From Arthrobacter sp. AZCC_0090 (GTDB lineage Bacteria; Actinomycetota; Actinomycetes; Actinomycetales; Micrococcaceae), in the NCBI RefSeq assembly GCF_014207375.1, contig NZ_JACHEE010000008.1, positions 124,001-188,000 of the forward strand: 64,000 nucleotides of DNA, in the 5' to 3' direction. The stretch's first letter is position 1, and every line of letters begins with the position of its first letter. The notes below the pieces were generated by a model. The model did no database searches, was not told the origin of the DNA, and saw only the letters and a list, made by a program, of their open reading frames with translations. This document shows, piece after piece, positions 52,384 to 59,304 of the stretch. The position numbers and the translations under genes are program-made.

Positions 52384-53216
52384 AACCAGACCGCACGTTC
52401 CGTGAAGCCTTGCGGAACCAAACCGGCCCTGCCGGCCGGCCACTCGCGGGGTTGTGGGTGTGCTCCGGCAGCCCACTCATCGCGGAACTGTGCGCCGGGG
52501 CAGGGCTGGATTGGCTCCTGATTGATGCCGAACACAGCCCCAACGGCCTCGAATCCATCCTCGCCCAGCTCCAGGCCGTCCGCGGCTACCCCGTCCAAGC
52601 CGTAGTCCGCCCACCGGCCAACGACACCGTGCTGCTCAAGCAATACCTGGACCTGGGCGTACAGGACTTGCTCATCCCCATGGTCAACTCGGCTTCGGAG
52701 GCGAAAGCGGCGGTGGCCGCCGTACGCTACCCTCCCCACGGCGTGCGCGGCGTCGGCTCGGCCCTGGCCCGCGCCTCGCGCTGGAACCGCATCCCGGACT
52801 ATCTCGCCCGGGCTTCGGAGACGGTCAGCGTGACGGTCCAGATCGAAACCGAGGCCGCGGTCGCCGCCGTGGAAGAGATCCTGGCGGTCGACGGCGTCGA
52901 TGCCATCTTCGTGGGGCCCTCCGACCTCGCGGCTTCCATGGGCCTGCTGGGTCAGCAGGAACACCCCAAGGTGCGTGCCGCCGTCGAGCACTGCCTCGCC
53001 GCGGCGAAAGCGGCAGGCAAGCCTGCCGGCGTGAATGCTTTCAACGAAGACACAGCGCGTGCTTACATGGCCGCTGGCGCGTCCTTCGTGCTGGTCGGCG
53101 CAGATGTCGCGCTACTGGCGCGCGGCACGGAAGCGCTCGCGGATAAGTTCGTCCCCGCAACCCCCGACGGCGACACGCCCTTTGGCGGGACAGGTGACAC
53201 GCCGTCGAGCTACTGA
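52368..53216 (+). CDS. hpaI: 4-hydroxy-2-oxo-heptane-1,7-dioate aldolase
   Basis: Class II pyruvate-dependent aldolase of the HpcH/HpaI family, 282 residues. It has GLDWLLIDAEHSPNG with the catalytic histidine, VVRPPAND with the catalytic arginine, RGVGSALARASRWNRIPDYL, VQIETEAAV with a metal-binding glutamate and IFVGPSDLAASMG with the aspartate. It cleaves the last C7 intermediate to pyruvate and succinic semialdehyde. The ATG lies inside the end of hpaH, with GGAG before it. The C-terminal tail of about 20 residues is Gly/Asp/Thr-rich and unlike E. coli HpaI. Confidence 0.94.
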   Translation: MPVRVEPDRTFREALRNQTGPAGRPLAGLWVCSGSPLIAELCAGAGLDWLLIDAEHSPNGLESILAQLQAVRGYPVQAVVRPPANDTVLLKQYLDLGVQDLLIPMVNSASEAKAAVAAVRYPPHGVRGVGSALARASRWNRIPDYLARASETVSVTVQIETEAAVAAVEEILAVDGVDAIFVGPSDLAASMGLLGQQEHPKVRAAVEHCLAAAKAAGKPAGVNAFNEDTARAYMAAGASFVLVGADVALLARGTEALADKFVPATPDGDTPFGGTGDTPSSY

Positions 53217-53321
53217 ACTAGGTAGGTAGTCGGCACTCTTCCGGAGGTCGTCGGACGGAGCTACATTGGATATCCCGAGGCCGCTCGGGGGCGGCCTAGG
53301 AGGGGGCCGTCCGCAATTTCA

Positions 53322-53759
53322 ATGGAGCATGCCGTGGTCGCGCAACCAGATCTCAATCCTCAACAAGCAGCCACTGCCCAACCGCCGGCTGCAAGGCGTT
53401 CGGGCCCCGTGGAGTACGATCTACGGGCGGTTTACGTCCCGCAGTGGGGGCCGTTCCTGGATGATGAGGGACGCGAATTCTTCGTGACTGCCGTGGAATT
53501 CTGGGAGCATGCCACGGTGGTCAGTCTGTGCTGGAAACGCAGGCCCACAGGAGGGCAAGGAAGCCCGCCCCTGGTTGCCACGGATGAGCACGACCGTGTG
53601 CTGGGCGTGAAGCGCGTCTGGAACGTTGGTGCGCGATCGATCCAACATTTTGAACCGATTTCAACGTCAGCCCGCGCATTGACGGTGCTCATCGCCAGGA
53701 AAACAGGACCACAGGAACTGTTTAGCTGCAGGACTCCTCCGGTCAAGACGAGCCAGTGA
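53322..53759 (+). CDS. Uncharacterised protein, 145 residues
   Basis: I do not recognise this family. After an Ala/Pro-rich start of about 30 residues comes a compact region with VEYDLRAVYVPQWGPFLDD, EFWEHATVVSLCWKR and TDEHDRVLGVKRVWNVGA, which has the mix of hydrophobic and aromatic residues of a small beta-rich domain. Codon use looks normal for the region. The start is ambiguous: ATG at 53322 is far from the purine-rich AGGAGGGG upstream, and a GTG at 53334 is possible. It follows hpaI by 105 bp but is probably not a pathway gene. Confidence 0.6.
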   Translation: MEHAVVAQPDLNPQQAATAQPPAARRSGPVEYDLRAVYVPQWGPFLDDEGREFFVTAVEFWEHATVVSLCWKRRPTGGQGSPPLVATDEHDRVLGVKRVWNVGARSIQHFEPISTSARALTVLIARKTGPQELFSCRTPPVKTSQ

Positions 53760-53784
53760 AGTGAGCGCGTCCGTTAGGCGAAGG

Positions 53785-53839
53785 CGCCCGTCTGGGCTGG
53801 CCCGTAACTGGGCTGGCCCGTAACTAGGCTGGACGGGCG
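53785..53839. terminator. Possible bidirectional hairpin with duplicated loop
   Basis: CGCCCGTC (53785-53792) and GACGGGCG (53832-53839) are perfect 8-bp arms between two convergent genes. The loop is filled by two identical 16-bp copies of GGGCTGGCCCGTAACT (53794-53809 and 53810-53825). A terminator role is suggested by the convergent position only. Confidence 0.45.
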
Positions 53840-53936
53840 ACGCCCCGTGTTGACCTCCGGATATGGTCGGGCGTGAGGCCCGTCAGCGCGGCAAGTTCAA
53901 GGTCATCGCAGGCTTGGGTCCGGAGCGCCGTGACAA

Positions 53937-54353
53937 TCAAGGTCTCCCGCTGTTCCGTGATCTGGTCGCGGTGCCTTCGGCCGCTTTGAGTTGCTCGCTT
54001 TTCGCCCTCAGGGCATCCAGATGTGCGCCCCGCGGAAGCCCACTCGGGTGGAGGTCGTCATAAGCCAAACCAATGGTTCGGACAGCCCGAATGTTTTCCC
54101 CGGTCACCGCGGAAATTGTGGCCAGAGTGAGCCCATCTTCAAGGGCCTGGGCGATCATCTCGTTACGGGCGGCGGTCAAAGTTCGGATGGCGCTCGAAGC
54201 GTGGGATAGGAGTTGCCTATGCGCCGCGAGGGCGTGGGTGAGCTTGGCACGCTCCCCTTTGGCAGCAGTTTGGGGCCGGGCTGGCGCATTGGCCCGGTAG
54301 GTGTATCTGCCGGTGGCTGACGTGCCCCGAAGGGAGCCGGATGGGGCTGGCAT
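53937..54353 (-). CDS. Uncharacterised protein with possible helix-turn-helix
   Basis: Protein of 138 residues, family not recognised. It starts basic and proline-rich, then is strongly helical from about residue 35: LTHALAAHRQLLSHASSAIR, ARNEMIAQALEDG, then LATISAVTGENIRAVRTIGL, which fits a helix-turn-helix, and a charged C-terminus. It may be a DNA-binding protein. The palindromes at 54471-54520 lie about 120 bp upstream of its start. The ATG has only a weak purine tract (GAAAGGGATCC) 6 or so bases before it. Confidence 0.65.
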   Translation of the reverse strand: MPAPSGSLRGTSATGRYTYRANAPARPQTAAKGERAKLTHALAAHRQLLSHASSAIRTLTAARNEMIAQALEDGLTLATISAVTGENIRAVRTIGLAYDDLHPSGLPRGAHLDALRAKSEQLKAAEGTATRSRNSGRP

Positions 54354-54470
54354 TGGATCCCTTTCGGACTTTTCGCTAACTCTTCTGATCTATGAAATCT
54401 AGGCGGCGTTCGCAGAGGCGCGGAAATACCAATACCGCGTGAACCCATAAGGAAAGTGCATGGGAACTAA

Positions 54471-54520
54471 CCCATATGGGGCAGAACAACCCGAAATCGG
54501 GCCAGATACCCCATATGGGG
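54471..54520. promoter_or_regulatory. Three evenly spaced palindromes
   Basis: CCCATATGGG (54471-54480), CCCGAAATCGGG (54490-54501) and CCCCATATGGGG (54509-54520) have centres 20 and 19 bp apart, about two helical turns each, so all could be bound from one face of the DNA. Confidence 0.6.
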
Positions 54521-54613
54521 CCGAAGAGAGCCGACCGTCATAAGAGCCCCTTATTGATCCACGCAGATTAGGTCTTATCCACGGCGCTCGGCAGTGCCTA
54601 GTCTCGAAATTGG

Positions 54614-54632
54614 GGATTCGACACCCGAATCC
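54614..54632. promoter_or_regulatory. 7-5-7 inverted repeat in the aminotransferase leader
   Basis: GGATTCG and CGAATCC are perfect arms around ACACC, 26 bp before the aminotransferase start codon. It could be an operator or a leader hairpin. Confidence 0.5.
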
Positions 54633-54658
54633 TGAGTTTCACGATTCTGGAGAAGACA

Positions 54659-55867
54659 ATGTCCGAGTACCTGCCGGCGTCGAGGGTCACCCGTATCAAG
54701 TCCTCAGCGAGCGTTGCGGCCGCCGCCCGCGTCCGCGAACTACGAGCCGAAGGGATCCCGATCATCGACTTGACCGTCGGCGAACCGGACTTCGACACCC
54801 CTGAACACATCAAAGCGGCCGCTATCGAGGCGATCAACGCTGGCGAGACCAAATACACCTCGGTGACCGGTACTCCCGAGCTGCAGACCGCCATCCTCCG
54901 CCGGATTGAAAGCCACACCGGCGTGCACTACGCAGCGAACCAGCTGACCATCGGCGGCGGTGCCAAGCAGGTCCTCTACGTTGCCCTCATGGCATCGCTC
55001 AACGAGGGCGACGAGGTCATCGTCCCGGCACCGTACTGGGTGTCCTACCCGGACATGGTCCTCGCCAACGACGGCACTCCCGTCATCGTCGCTTGTGGCG
55101 AGGAGACCGGCTTCAAGCTCACGCCGGCCGCCCTGAAGGAAGCCATCACTCCCAAGACCAAGTGGCTCATCCTCAACGCTCCGTCCAACCCGACGGGAGC
55201 CGTGTACTCACGCGAAGAACTGAAGGCGCTCGGTGCCGTGCTTGAGGAATTCCCGCACGTCTACATCCTCACCGACGAAATCTACGACGAGATCCACTTT
55301 GGCGACGGCCGGGTGACCAGCCTCGTCACTGCCGTTCCGTCCTTGCGTGACCGCATCCTGTTGGTCAACGGCGTCTCCAAGGCCTATGCCATGACCGGCT
55401 GGCGCCTTGGCTACGGCGTCGGCCCGGCACCGTTGATCGCGGCCATGAACAAGCTGCAGTCCCAGACGTCCTCCTGCCCGTCCTCCATCAGCCAGGCCGC
55501 CGCGGCAGCTGCGCTGAATGGCGATCAGTCCTTCGTCCGGGACAGCGTGGAGGTTTACCGTAAGCGCCGTGATGTCGCCGTCGAAGGCCTCAACGCCATT
55601 GACGGACTGTCCGTCGCGCCCGCTGACGGTGCCTTCTACGCCTACGTGAACTGCAACGGGGTCATCGGCAAGACGGCTCCCGACGGCACGGTCATCGAGA
55701 ACGACCAGGACTTCACGCTGTACCTCCTCAACGCCGCCGCGGTCGCTGTTATCCAAGGCTCGGCCTATGGCCTCGGCCCCTACTTCCGGATCTCCTTCGC
55801 GACCTCGCTGGAAACCATCAACGCTGGCGTGGACTCGATCCGCAAGGCAGTCAGCGCCCTCAACTAA
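54659..55867 (+). CDS. Aspartate-type aminotransferase (class I/II, PLP-dependent)
   Basis: Protein of 402 residues. Clear motifs: IDLTVGEPDFDTP, LNAPSNPTGAVYS, ILTDEIYDEI and VNGVSKAYAMTGWRLGYG with the PLP-binding lysine; the final arginine of RISFAT binds the substrate carboxylate. The family (AspC type I-gamma) transfers amino groups between aspartate or related dicarboxylic amino acids and 2-oxoglutarate. GGAGAAG precedes the ATG. It forms an operon with the RraA-type aldolase 46 bp downstream, so the natural substrate may be a branched 4-substituted glutamate rather than aspartate. Confidence 0.92.
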   Translation: MSEYLPASRVTRIKSSASVAAAARVRELRAEGIPIIDLTVGEPDFDTPEHIKAAAIEAINAGETKYTSVTGTPELQTAILRRIESHTGVHYAANQLTIGGGAKQVLYVALMASLNEGDEVIVPAPYWVSYPDMVLANDGTPVIVACGEETGFKLTPAALKEAITPKTKWLILNAPSNPTGAVYSREELKALGAVLEEFPHVYILTDEIYDEIHFGDGRVTSLVTAVPSLRDRILLVNGVSKAYAMTGWRLGYGVGPAPLIAAMNKLQSQTSSCPSSISQAAAAAALNGDQSFVRDSVEVYRKRRDVAVEGLNAIDGLSVAPADGAFYAYVNCNGVIGKTAPDGTVIENDQDFTLYLLNAAAVAVIQGSAYGLGPYFRISFATSLETINAGVDSIRKAVSALN

Positions 55868-55913
55868 GCCCCCACAGGCATCACAAAAGTCAGCCAAAAG
55901 AAAGATTCAGGAC

Positions 55914-56588
55914 ATGATCCACGTAAAGACCAAGTTCCAGAGGCCGGACGCCGACGTCGTCAGCCGCCTCGCGGCGTTCTCCTCCGCAACCATCCACGAA
56001 GCCCAGGGCCGCAGGGGAGCCCTGAGCTCCAAGATCAAGCCGATTGACCGTTCGATGTCATTCTGCGGCCCGGCCGTAACCGTGGCTTGTGCCCCGCAAG
56101 ACAACCTCATGCTGCAGGTCGCCATCCACTACGCCCAGGCCGGCGATGTGGTCCTGGTCGGTGCGCAGGAATTTTCCGACGCCGGAACCTTCGGCGACGT
56201 TTTGGGCAACGCCATGAAAGCCAAGGGCATTGCAGCGATGGTGACGGACTCCGGCGTGCGGGACACCCAGGACCTCATTGAGTTGGGCCTGCCCGTGTTT
56301 TCCGGCAGCGTTTGCATCAAGGGCACGGTCAAGGAAACCCTTGGGCCGATCAACCACCCGTTGGTCTTCGGCGACGAGATCATCTACCCCGGTGACATCC
56401 TTCGCGGCGACGCTGACGGCGTCGTGGTAGTGCGCCGCGAGGAAGCTGAGGAGGTCATCGCGCTCTCCCAGGCCCGGGACGACGCCGAACGCGAGCTCAT
56501 CAAGGCCTACCACGCCGGAGGCACCACGATCGAGTTGTGCGGGCTGACGGAGAAGCTGAAGGCCAAGGGGCTTCTGGTCGAAGACTGA
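55914..56588 (+). CDS. RraA family aldolase (4-carboxy-4-hydroxy-2-oxoadipate aldolase / oxaloacetate decarboxylase)
   Basis: Protein of 224 residues with the pattern of HMG/CHA aldolases: FGDVLGNAMKAKGIAAMVTD followed by SGVRD, that is Gly-Asp, then about 20 residues to Arg-Asp, which binds the divalent metal and substrate; IYPGDILRGDADGVVV follows. Such enzymes split 4-carboxy-4-hydroxy-2-oxoadipate into pyruvate and oxaloacetate, or decarboxylate oxaloacetate. The aminotransferase before it would supply the keto acid. It ends 15 bp before a strong terminator. A second RraA-like domain is found in the fusion protein at 46626-48083. Confidence 0.88.
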   Translation: MIHVKTKFQRPDADVVSRLAAFSSATIHEAQGRRGALSSKIKPIDRSMSFCGPAVTVACAPQDNLMLQVAIHYAQAGDVVLVGAQEFSDAGTFGDVLGNAMKAKGIAAMVTDSGVRDTQDLIELGLPVFSGSVCIKGTVKETLGPINHPLVFGDEIIYPGDILRGDADGVVVVRREEAEEVIALSQARDDAERELIKAYHAGGTTIELCGLTEKLKAKGLLVED

Positions 56589-56602
56589 TTGGGCTGGTCC
56601 GG

Positions 56603-56662
56603 CGACACGGAAAATGCCCTGCGACCCTGAATTTCCAGGGTCGCAGGGCATTTTCTGTGTCG
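56603..56662. terminator. Strong hairpin terminator
   Basis: Arms 56603-56629 and 56636-56662 form a 27-bp stem with a single G-T pair and the loop AATTTC. The stem includes AAAA on one side and TTTT on the other (GGAAAATGCC and GGCATTTTC), so it can act in both directions: after the aldolase gene on the plus strand and after the small gene at 56696 on the minus strand. Confidence 0.9.
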
Positions 56663-56695
56663 AATTGGAGTGAGCCGACGACGGCGGGTTGGTGG

Positions 56696-56911
56696 TTAGT
56701 GGATCAGTCCAGTCCGGGCGTCGACCAAATGCCATTCGATGCTGTGTCCAGCGTACGCCGGCATGAGGCTTCCCTCGAAGACGAAGAGAGGCTCGCCTGT
56801 GCTTCCCAGCGGACGCCAGAAACCGTTCCTTGGGCAGTGGAATCCGGTCCGTGCACTGATCGTTCCGAGGGCTGGATTCGAAACCCACCGGGTCTGACTG
56901 ATCTTTTTCAC
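56696..56911 (-). CDS. Small Cys/Trp protein of unknown function
   Basis: Protein of 71 residues from a GTG at 56911, preceded by AAAGGA with 6 bases spacing. The region SARTGFHCPRNGFWRPLG, followed by FEGSLMPAYAGHSIEW, matches a pattern I know from small bacterial domains (CPxSGxWxP ... GxxMPxxxGxxxxW) with no agreed function. Only one cysteine is present, so a metal site would need other ligands. It is flanked by the bidirectional terminator and the LysR gene. Confidence 0.6.
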   Translation of the reverse strand: MKKISQTRWVSNPALGTISARTGFHCPRNGFWRPLGSTGEPLFVFEGSLMPAYAGHSIEWHLVDARTGLIH

Positions 56912-57045
56912 CGTTGTTCCTTTGATGGGGTTCACGGAATCCGTGAGCCGCTTTCGAATTACTTGCTAATTCGATAATAGGAAACTAAAACGCCGGTGAA
57001 TAAGACCAAAGATGTCTGTCCGGATAAGGCAATGTTATGGATGGA

Positions 57046-57978
57046 TCAAGCCTCGGACGGATCTGCCGCGTACTTGCTGATCAACTGCTGTTGCAGCATC
57101 TCCTTGACCAGGATGAGCACCGCCGACGCAGCTTCGGACAGGGGCTCATGGTCGGGGGTGCACAAGGCAATCTTGCACTGCAAAGCCGGTTCGATGATCC
57201 GCAGTACCTTGAAGTTCTCATCGGGGAAGAGGGCGTCGGCGGCGGATTTCGGGAGGACCGTGGCTCCCAGGTTTGCGCGGATGAGCCGAACAAGCGAGGG
57301 AACGGATTCCACTTCCCCCACGAGCCGCAAGGGCAACCCTTGGTCGGCCAGCCCCTTCTCGATGATCTGGCGCAGGGTGTGATTCTTTTCGGGGAGGAAC
57401 AGTCCAAGGCTGCTGGCTTCTTCGAGGGTGACGGTCGTTCGGCCTTGGGCCACATCGACGTCTTCATGGGTCACCAGATGCAGGTCTTCAACGATCATGG
57501 TGGTGAACTGCACTCCACGGATCTTCCCCGGCTCGTAGATCAGCGCCATGTCGAGGCGACCGTTCTTGATGGCCTCGCTGAGCACGCCGCCGAAGATCTC
57601 CGTCAGGTGCACCACGATGTCCGGGTAACGCCGGCCGACCTCGCGGATGATCTGCGGCGTCAGGCTGGAGGCCATGCTGTACGGGGCGATGGCGATGGAC
57701 ACGCGCCCCGACGGTGCTGCCCCGGACGTCGCTACGTCCTGCCTTGCTTGTTCAACGAGGCGCAGGATGGTCTGGGCATGGCGATACAGGGTGTGTCCTG
57801 CAGCCGTTGGTTCGACTCCTTGCTTGCTGCGAATCAGCAGGCGTTGCTTCAAATCGCTTTCCAGCGCGGACACCTGCTGGCTGAGGGCGGGTTGGGCGAC
57901 GTGGAGCGCTGCGGCGGCCTTCGTGATGCTCCCCGAATCGACGATCTTGACAAAGTATGAGAGCTTCCGCGTGTCCAT
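57046..57978 (-). CDS. LysR family regulator, Nac-like
   Basis: Regulator of 310 residues from the ATG at 57978, preceded by AGAGGAAGG. The N-terminus KLSYFVKIVDSGSITKAAAALHVAQPALSQQVSALE is strikingly like Nac, the nitrogen assimilation control protein of enteric bacteria, and the co-inducer domain keeps similar segments (DMALIYE, LFLPEKN, GEVESVPSL). It is divergent to the 5-oxoprolinase operon and probably activates it. Two ATA-N9-TAT sites, the Nac recognition pattern, lie in the gap. Confidence 0.9.
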   Translation of the reverse strand: MDTRKLSYFVKIVDSGSITKAAAALHVAQPALSQQVSALESDLKQRLLIRSKQGVEPTAAGHTLYRHAQTILRLVEQARQDVATSGAAPSGRVSIAIAPYSMASSLTPQIIREVGRRYPDIVVHLTEIFGGVLSEAIKNGRLDMALIYEPGKIRGVQFTTMIVEDLHLVTHEDVDVAQGRTTVTLEEASSLGLFLPEKNHTLRQIIEKGLADQGLPLRLVGEVESVPSLVRLIRANLGATVLPKSAADALFPDENFKVLRIIEPALQCKIALCTPDHEPLSEAASAVLILVKEMLQQQLISKYAADPSEA

Positions 57979-58019
57979 GGGTCTGCCTTCCTCTAGGCCC
58001 TCATTGGGGCATAGATGCC

Positions 58020-58034
58020 ATAAGGAAATTCTAT
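58020..58034. promoter_or_regulatory. ATA-N9-TAT site near the LysR gene
   Basis: ATA AGGAAATTC TAT, 42 bp upstream of the LysR start codon. It has the spacing of the Nac consensus and would serve autoregulation. Confidence 0.6.
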
Positions 58035-58300
58035 GTAGGCACACACAATCAGTCTTTGTGTGACCCGTCTCTCAACGACTAAATTTGAGATCCACATCCC
58101 CGCGGTGGCGTTTCCCAATCATTGCCGGCAGTTCGTTGACTCCCCATCAACCAATTGTCCCAATACCAAATATAGACGCACTTGGCGCACTGCCCCACAA
58201 ATCGATCGTCACGTAAAGAGCATCTATGAGACTTTCGGGCACATCGCCCTCTGGCCGCGGCGGCATGCGGTCCCTGCCGGCAGCATGTGTGCCGTAGGTC

Positions 58301-58315
58301 ATAACCGGGAGCTAT
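58301..58315. promoter_or_regulatory. ATA-N9-TAT site upstream of the 5-oxoprolinase operon
   Basis: ATA ACCGGGAGC TAT, about 200 bp upstream of the pxpA-like start codon. Its right half is part of the perfect inverted repeat CTATC-CCGT-GATAG (58312-58325). Confidence 0.55.
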
Positions 58316-58514
58316 CCCGTGATAGCGAATAGGTCTTTGTGCCGGAAGTTCGTCGGTGCGAGACTTCTATCACCAAAGAATTACCGACAGTTCCTCTGAT
58401 TGAAGAATTTTAGCCAAACACTTTCAATCGAACAGGCAACTGAATTCACCGAATATTCCAGCCGTTCGTATGGAATTGCGGGACCCTAATGCAGAACCAC
58501 GGAAAGAGAACCAC

Positions 58515-59303
58515 GTGAACCCGACAATTGATCTTGTAGCGGATCTTGGAGAGGGATTCGGCGCCTACACCATGGGCAGCGACTCCGATCTTCTGGAGAT
58601 CGTTTCAAGCGCCAATATCGCTTGCGGGTTCCACGCGGGCGATCCGGACATCATGGATGCCACGGTTGCTGAATGCGTACGCCGCGGAGTCGGCATCGGA
58701 GCGCACCCGAGCTTTCCGGACCTGCGTGGCTTCGGCCGCCGCGACATGGGCCTCAGCGCTGACGAGGTGCGTGCCGATGTGCTGTACCAGCTGGGAGCCC
58801 TGTCCGGCTTCGCAGCTTTCCACGGAACCAAGGTCACCCACATTGCACCCCACGGCCGGCTGGGAAACCTCGTAGCCGTTCGCCCTGACTACGCAGCCGC
58901 CGTGGCTGAAGCCGCCGCCCGCGTGGACAACGAACTCATCGTTGTCGCCCAGGAGGGCGAACTGGCCAAGGCGGCACGTTCCGCCGGACTGGACGTAGCG
59001 ATAGTCGGAATCGTGGACCGTGCGTACCAGGAAGACGGGACGCTCGTTCCGCGGAGCCAGCCCGGCGCGGTACTGCACGATGCCTCGGCCATTGTGGATC
59101 GCACCGTCCGCATGGTCTGCGAAGGCAAGATCCGCTGCGCCAACGGCACCGACATCGACATTTCCGCAGACACCGTCCTGCTTCATGGAGACAACCCAGG
59201 TGCGGTGGAACTCGCCCGGCTCATCCGTTCGGAACTCATTTCGGCCGGCGTTCGGATCGCCCCGTTGGCAGAGGTCATGGATGCCAAGAGGAAGGCAGCC
59301 TGA
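58515..59303 (+). CDS. pxpA: 5-oxoprolinase subunit A family protein (LamB/YcsF), divergent
   Basis: Protein of 262 residues from a GTG at 58515 preceded by GGAAAGAG. It is clearly PxpA-like: VSSANIACGFHAGD, GIGAHPSFPDLRGFGRR, VPRSQPGAVL and LLHGDNPGA. PxpABC hydrolyses 5-oxoproline to glutamate with ATP. Two usual motifs are changed: the N-terminal DLNxDLGE reads DLVADLGE, and the KPHGALYN loop reads APHGRLGN, losing the lysine and tyrosine. It may therefore act on a related lactam. First gene of an operon with pxpB and pxpC. Confidence 0.85.
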   Translation: MNPTIDLVADLGEGFGAYTMGSDSDLLEIVSSANIACGFHAGDPDIMDATVAECVRRGVGIGAHPSFPDLRGFGRRDMGLSADEVRADVLYQLGALSGFAAFHGTKVTHIAPHGRLGNLVAVRPDYAAAVAEAAARVDNELIVVAQEGELAKAARSAGLDVAIVGIVDRAYQEDGTLVPRSQPGAVLHDASAIVDRTVRMVCEGKIRCANGTDIDISADTVLLHGDNPGAVELARLIRSELISAGVRIAPLAEVMDAKRKAA

Positions 59304-59304
59304 C

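Larger units (their letters stand above)
54354..54658. other. 305-bp gap with four palindromes before the aminotransferase
   Basis: No gene is seen here. The sequence is less GC-rich than its surroundings. It holds CCCATATGGG (54471-54480), CCCGAAATCGGG (54490-54501), CCCCATATGGGG (54509-54520) and, closer to the aminotransferase, GGATTCG-ACACC-CGAATCC (54614-54632). It must contain the promoters of the leftward unknown gene and the rightward aminotransferase operon. Confidence 0.7.
57979..58514. other. 536-bp divergent gap between the LysR and pxpA genes
   Basis: No convincing gene. It is relatively AT-rich and contains ATA-AGGAAATTC-TAT at 58020-58034, ATA-ACCGGGAGC-TAT at 58301-58315 and, overlapping the latter, the inverted repeat CTATC-CCGT-GATAG at 58312-58325. 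A 90-residue open frame at 58060-58332 has no family features. Confidence 0.7.

Noticed and set aside
58060..58332. 90-residue open frame in the LysR-pxpA gap
   Set aside because: No ribosome binding site and no protein-like pattern; the region is better explained as regulatory DNA with two ATA-N9-TAT sites.
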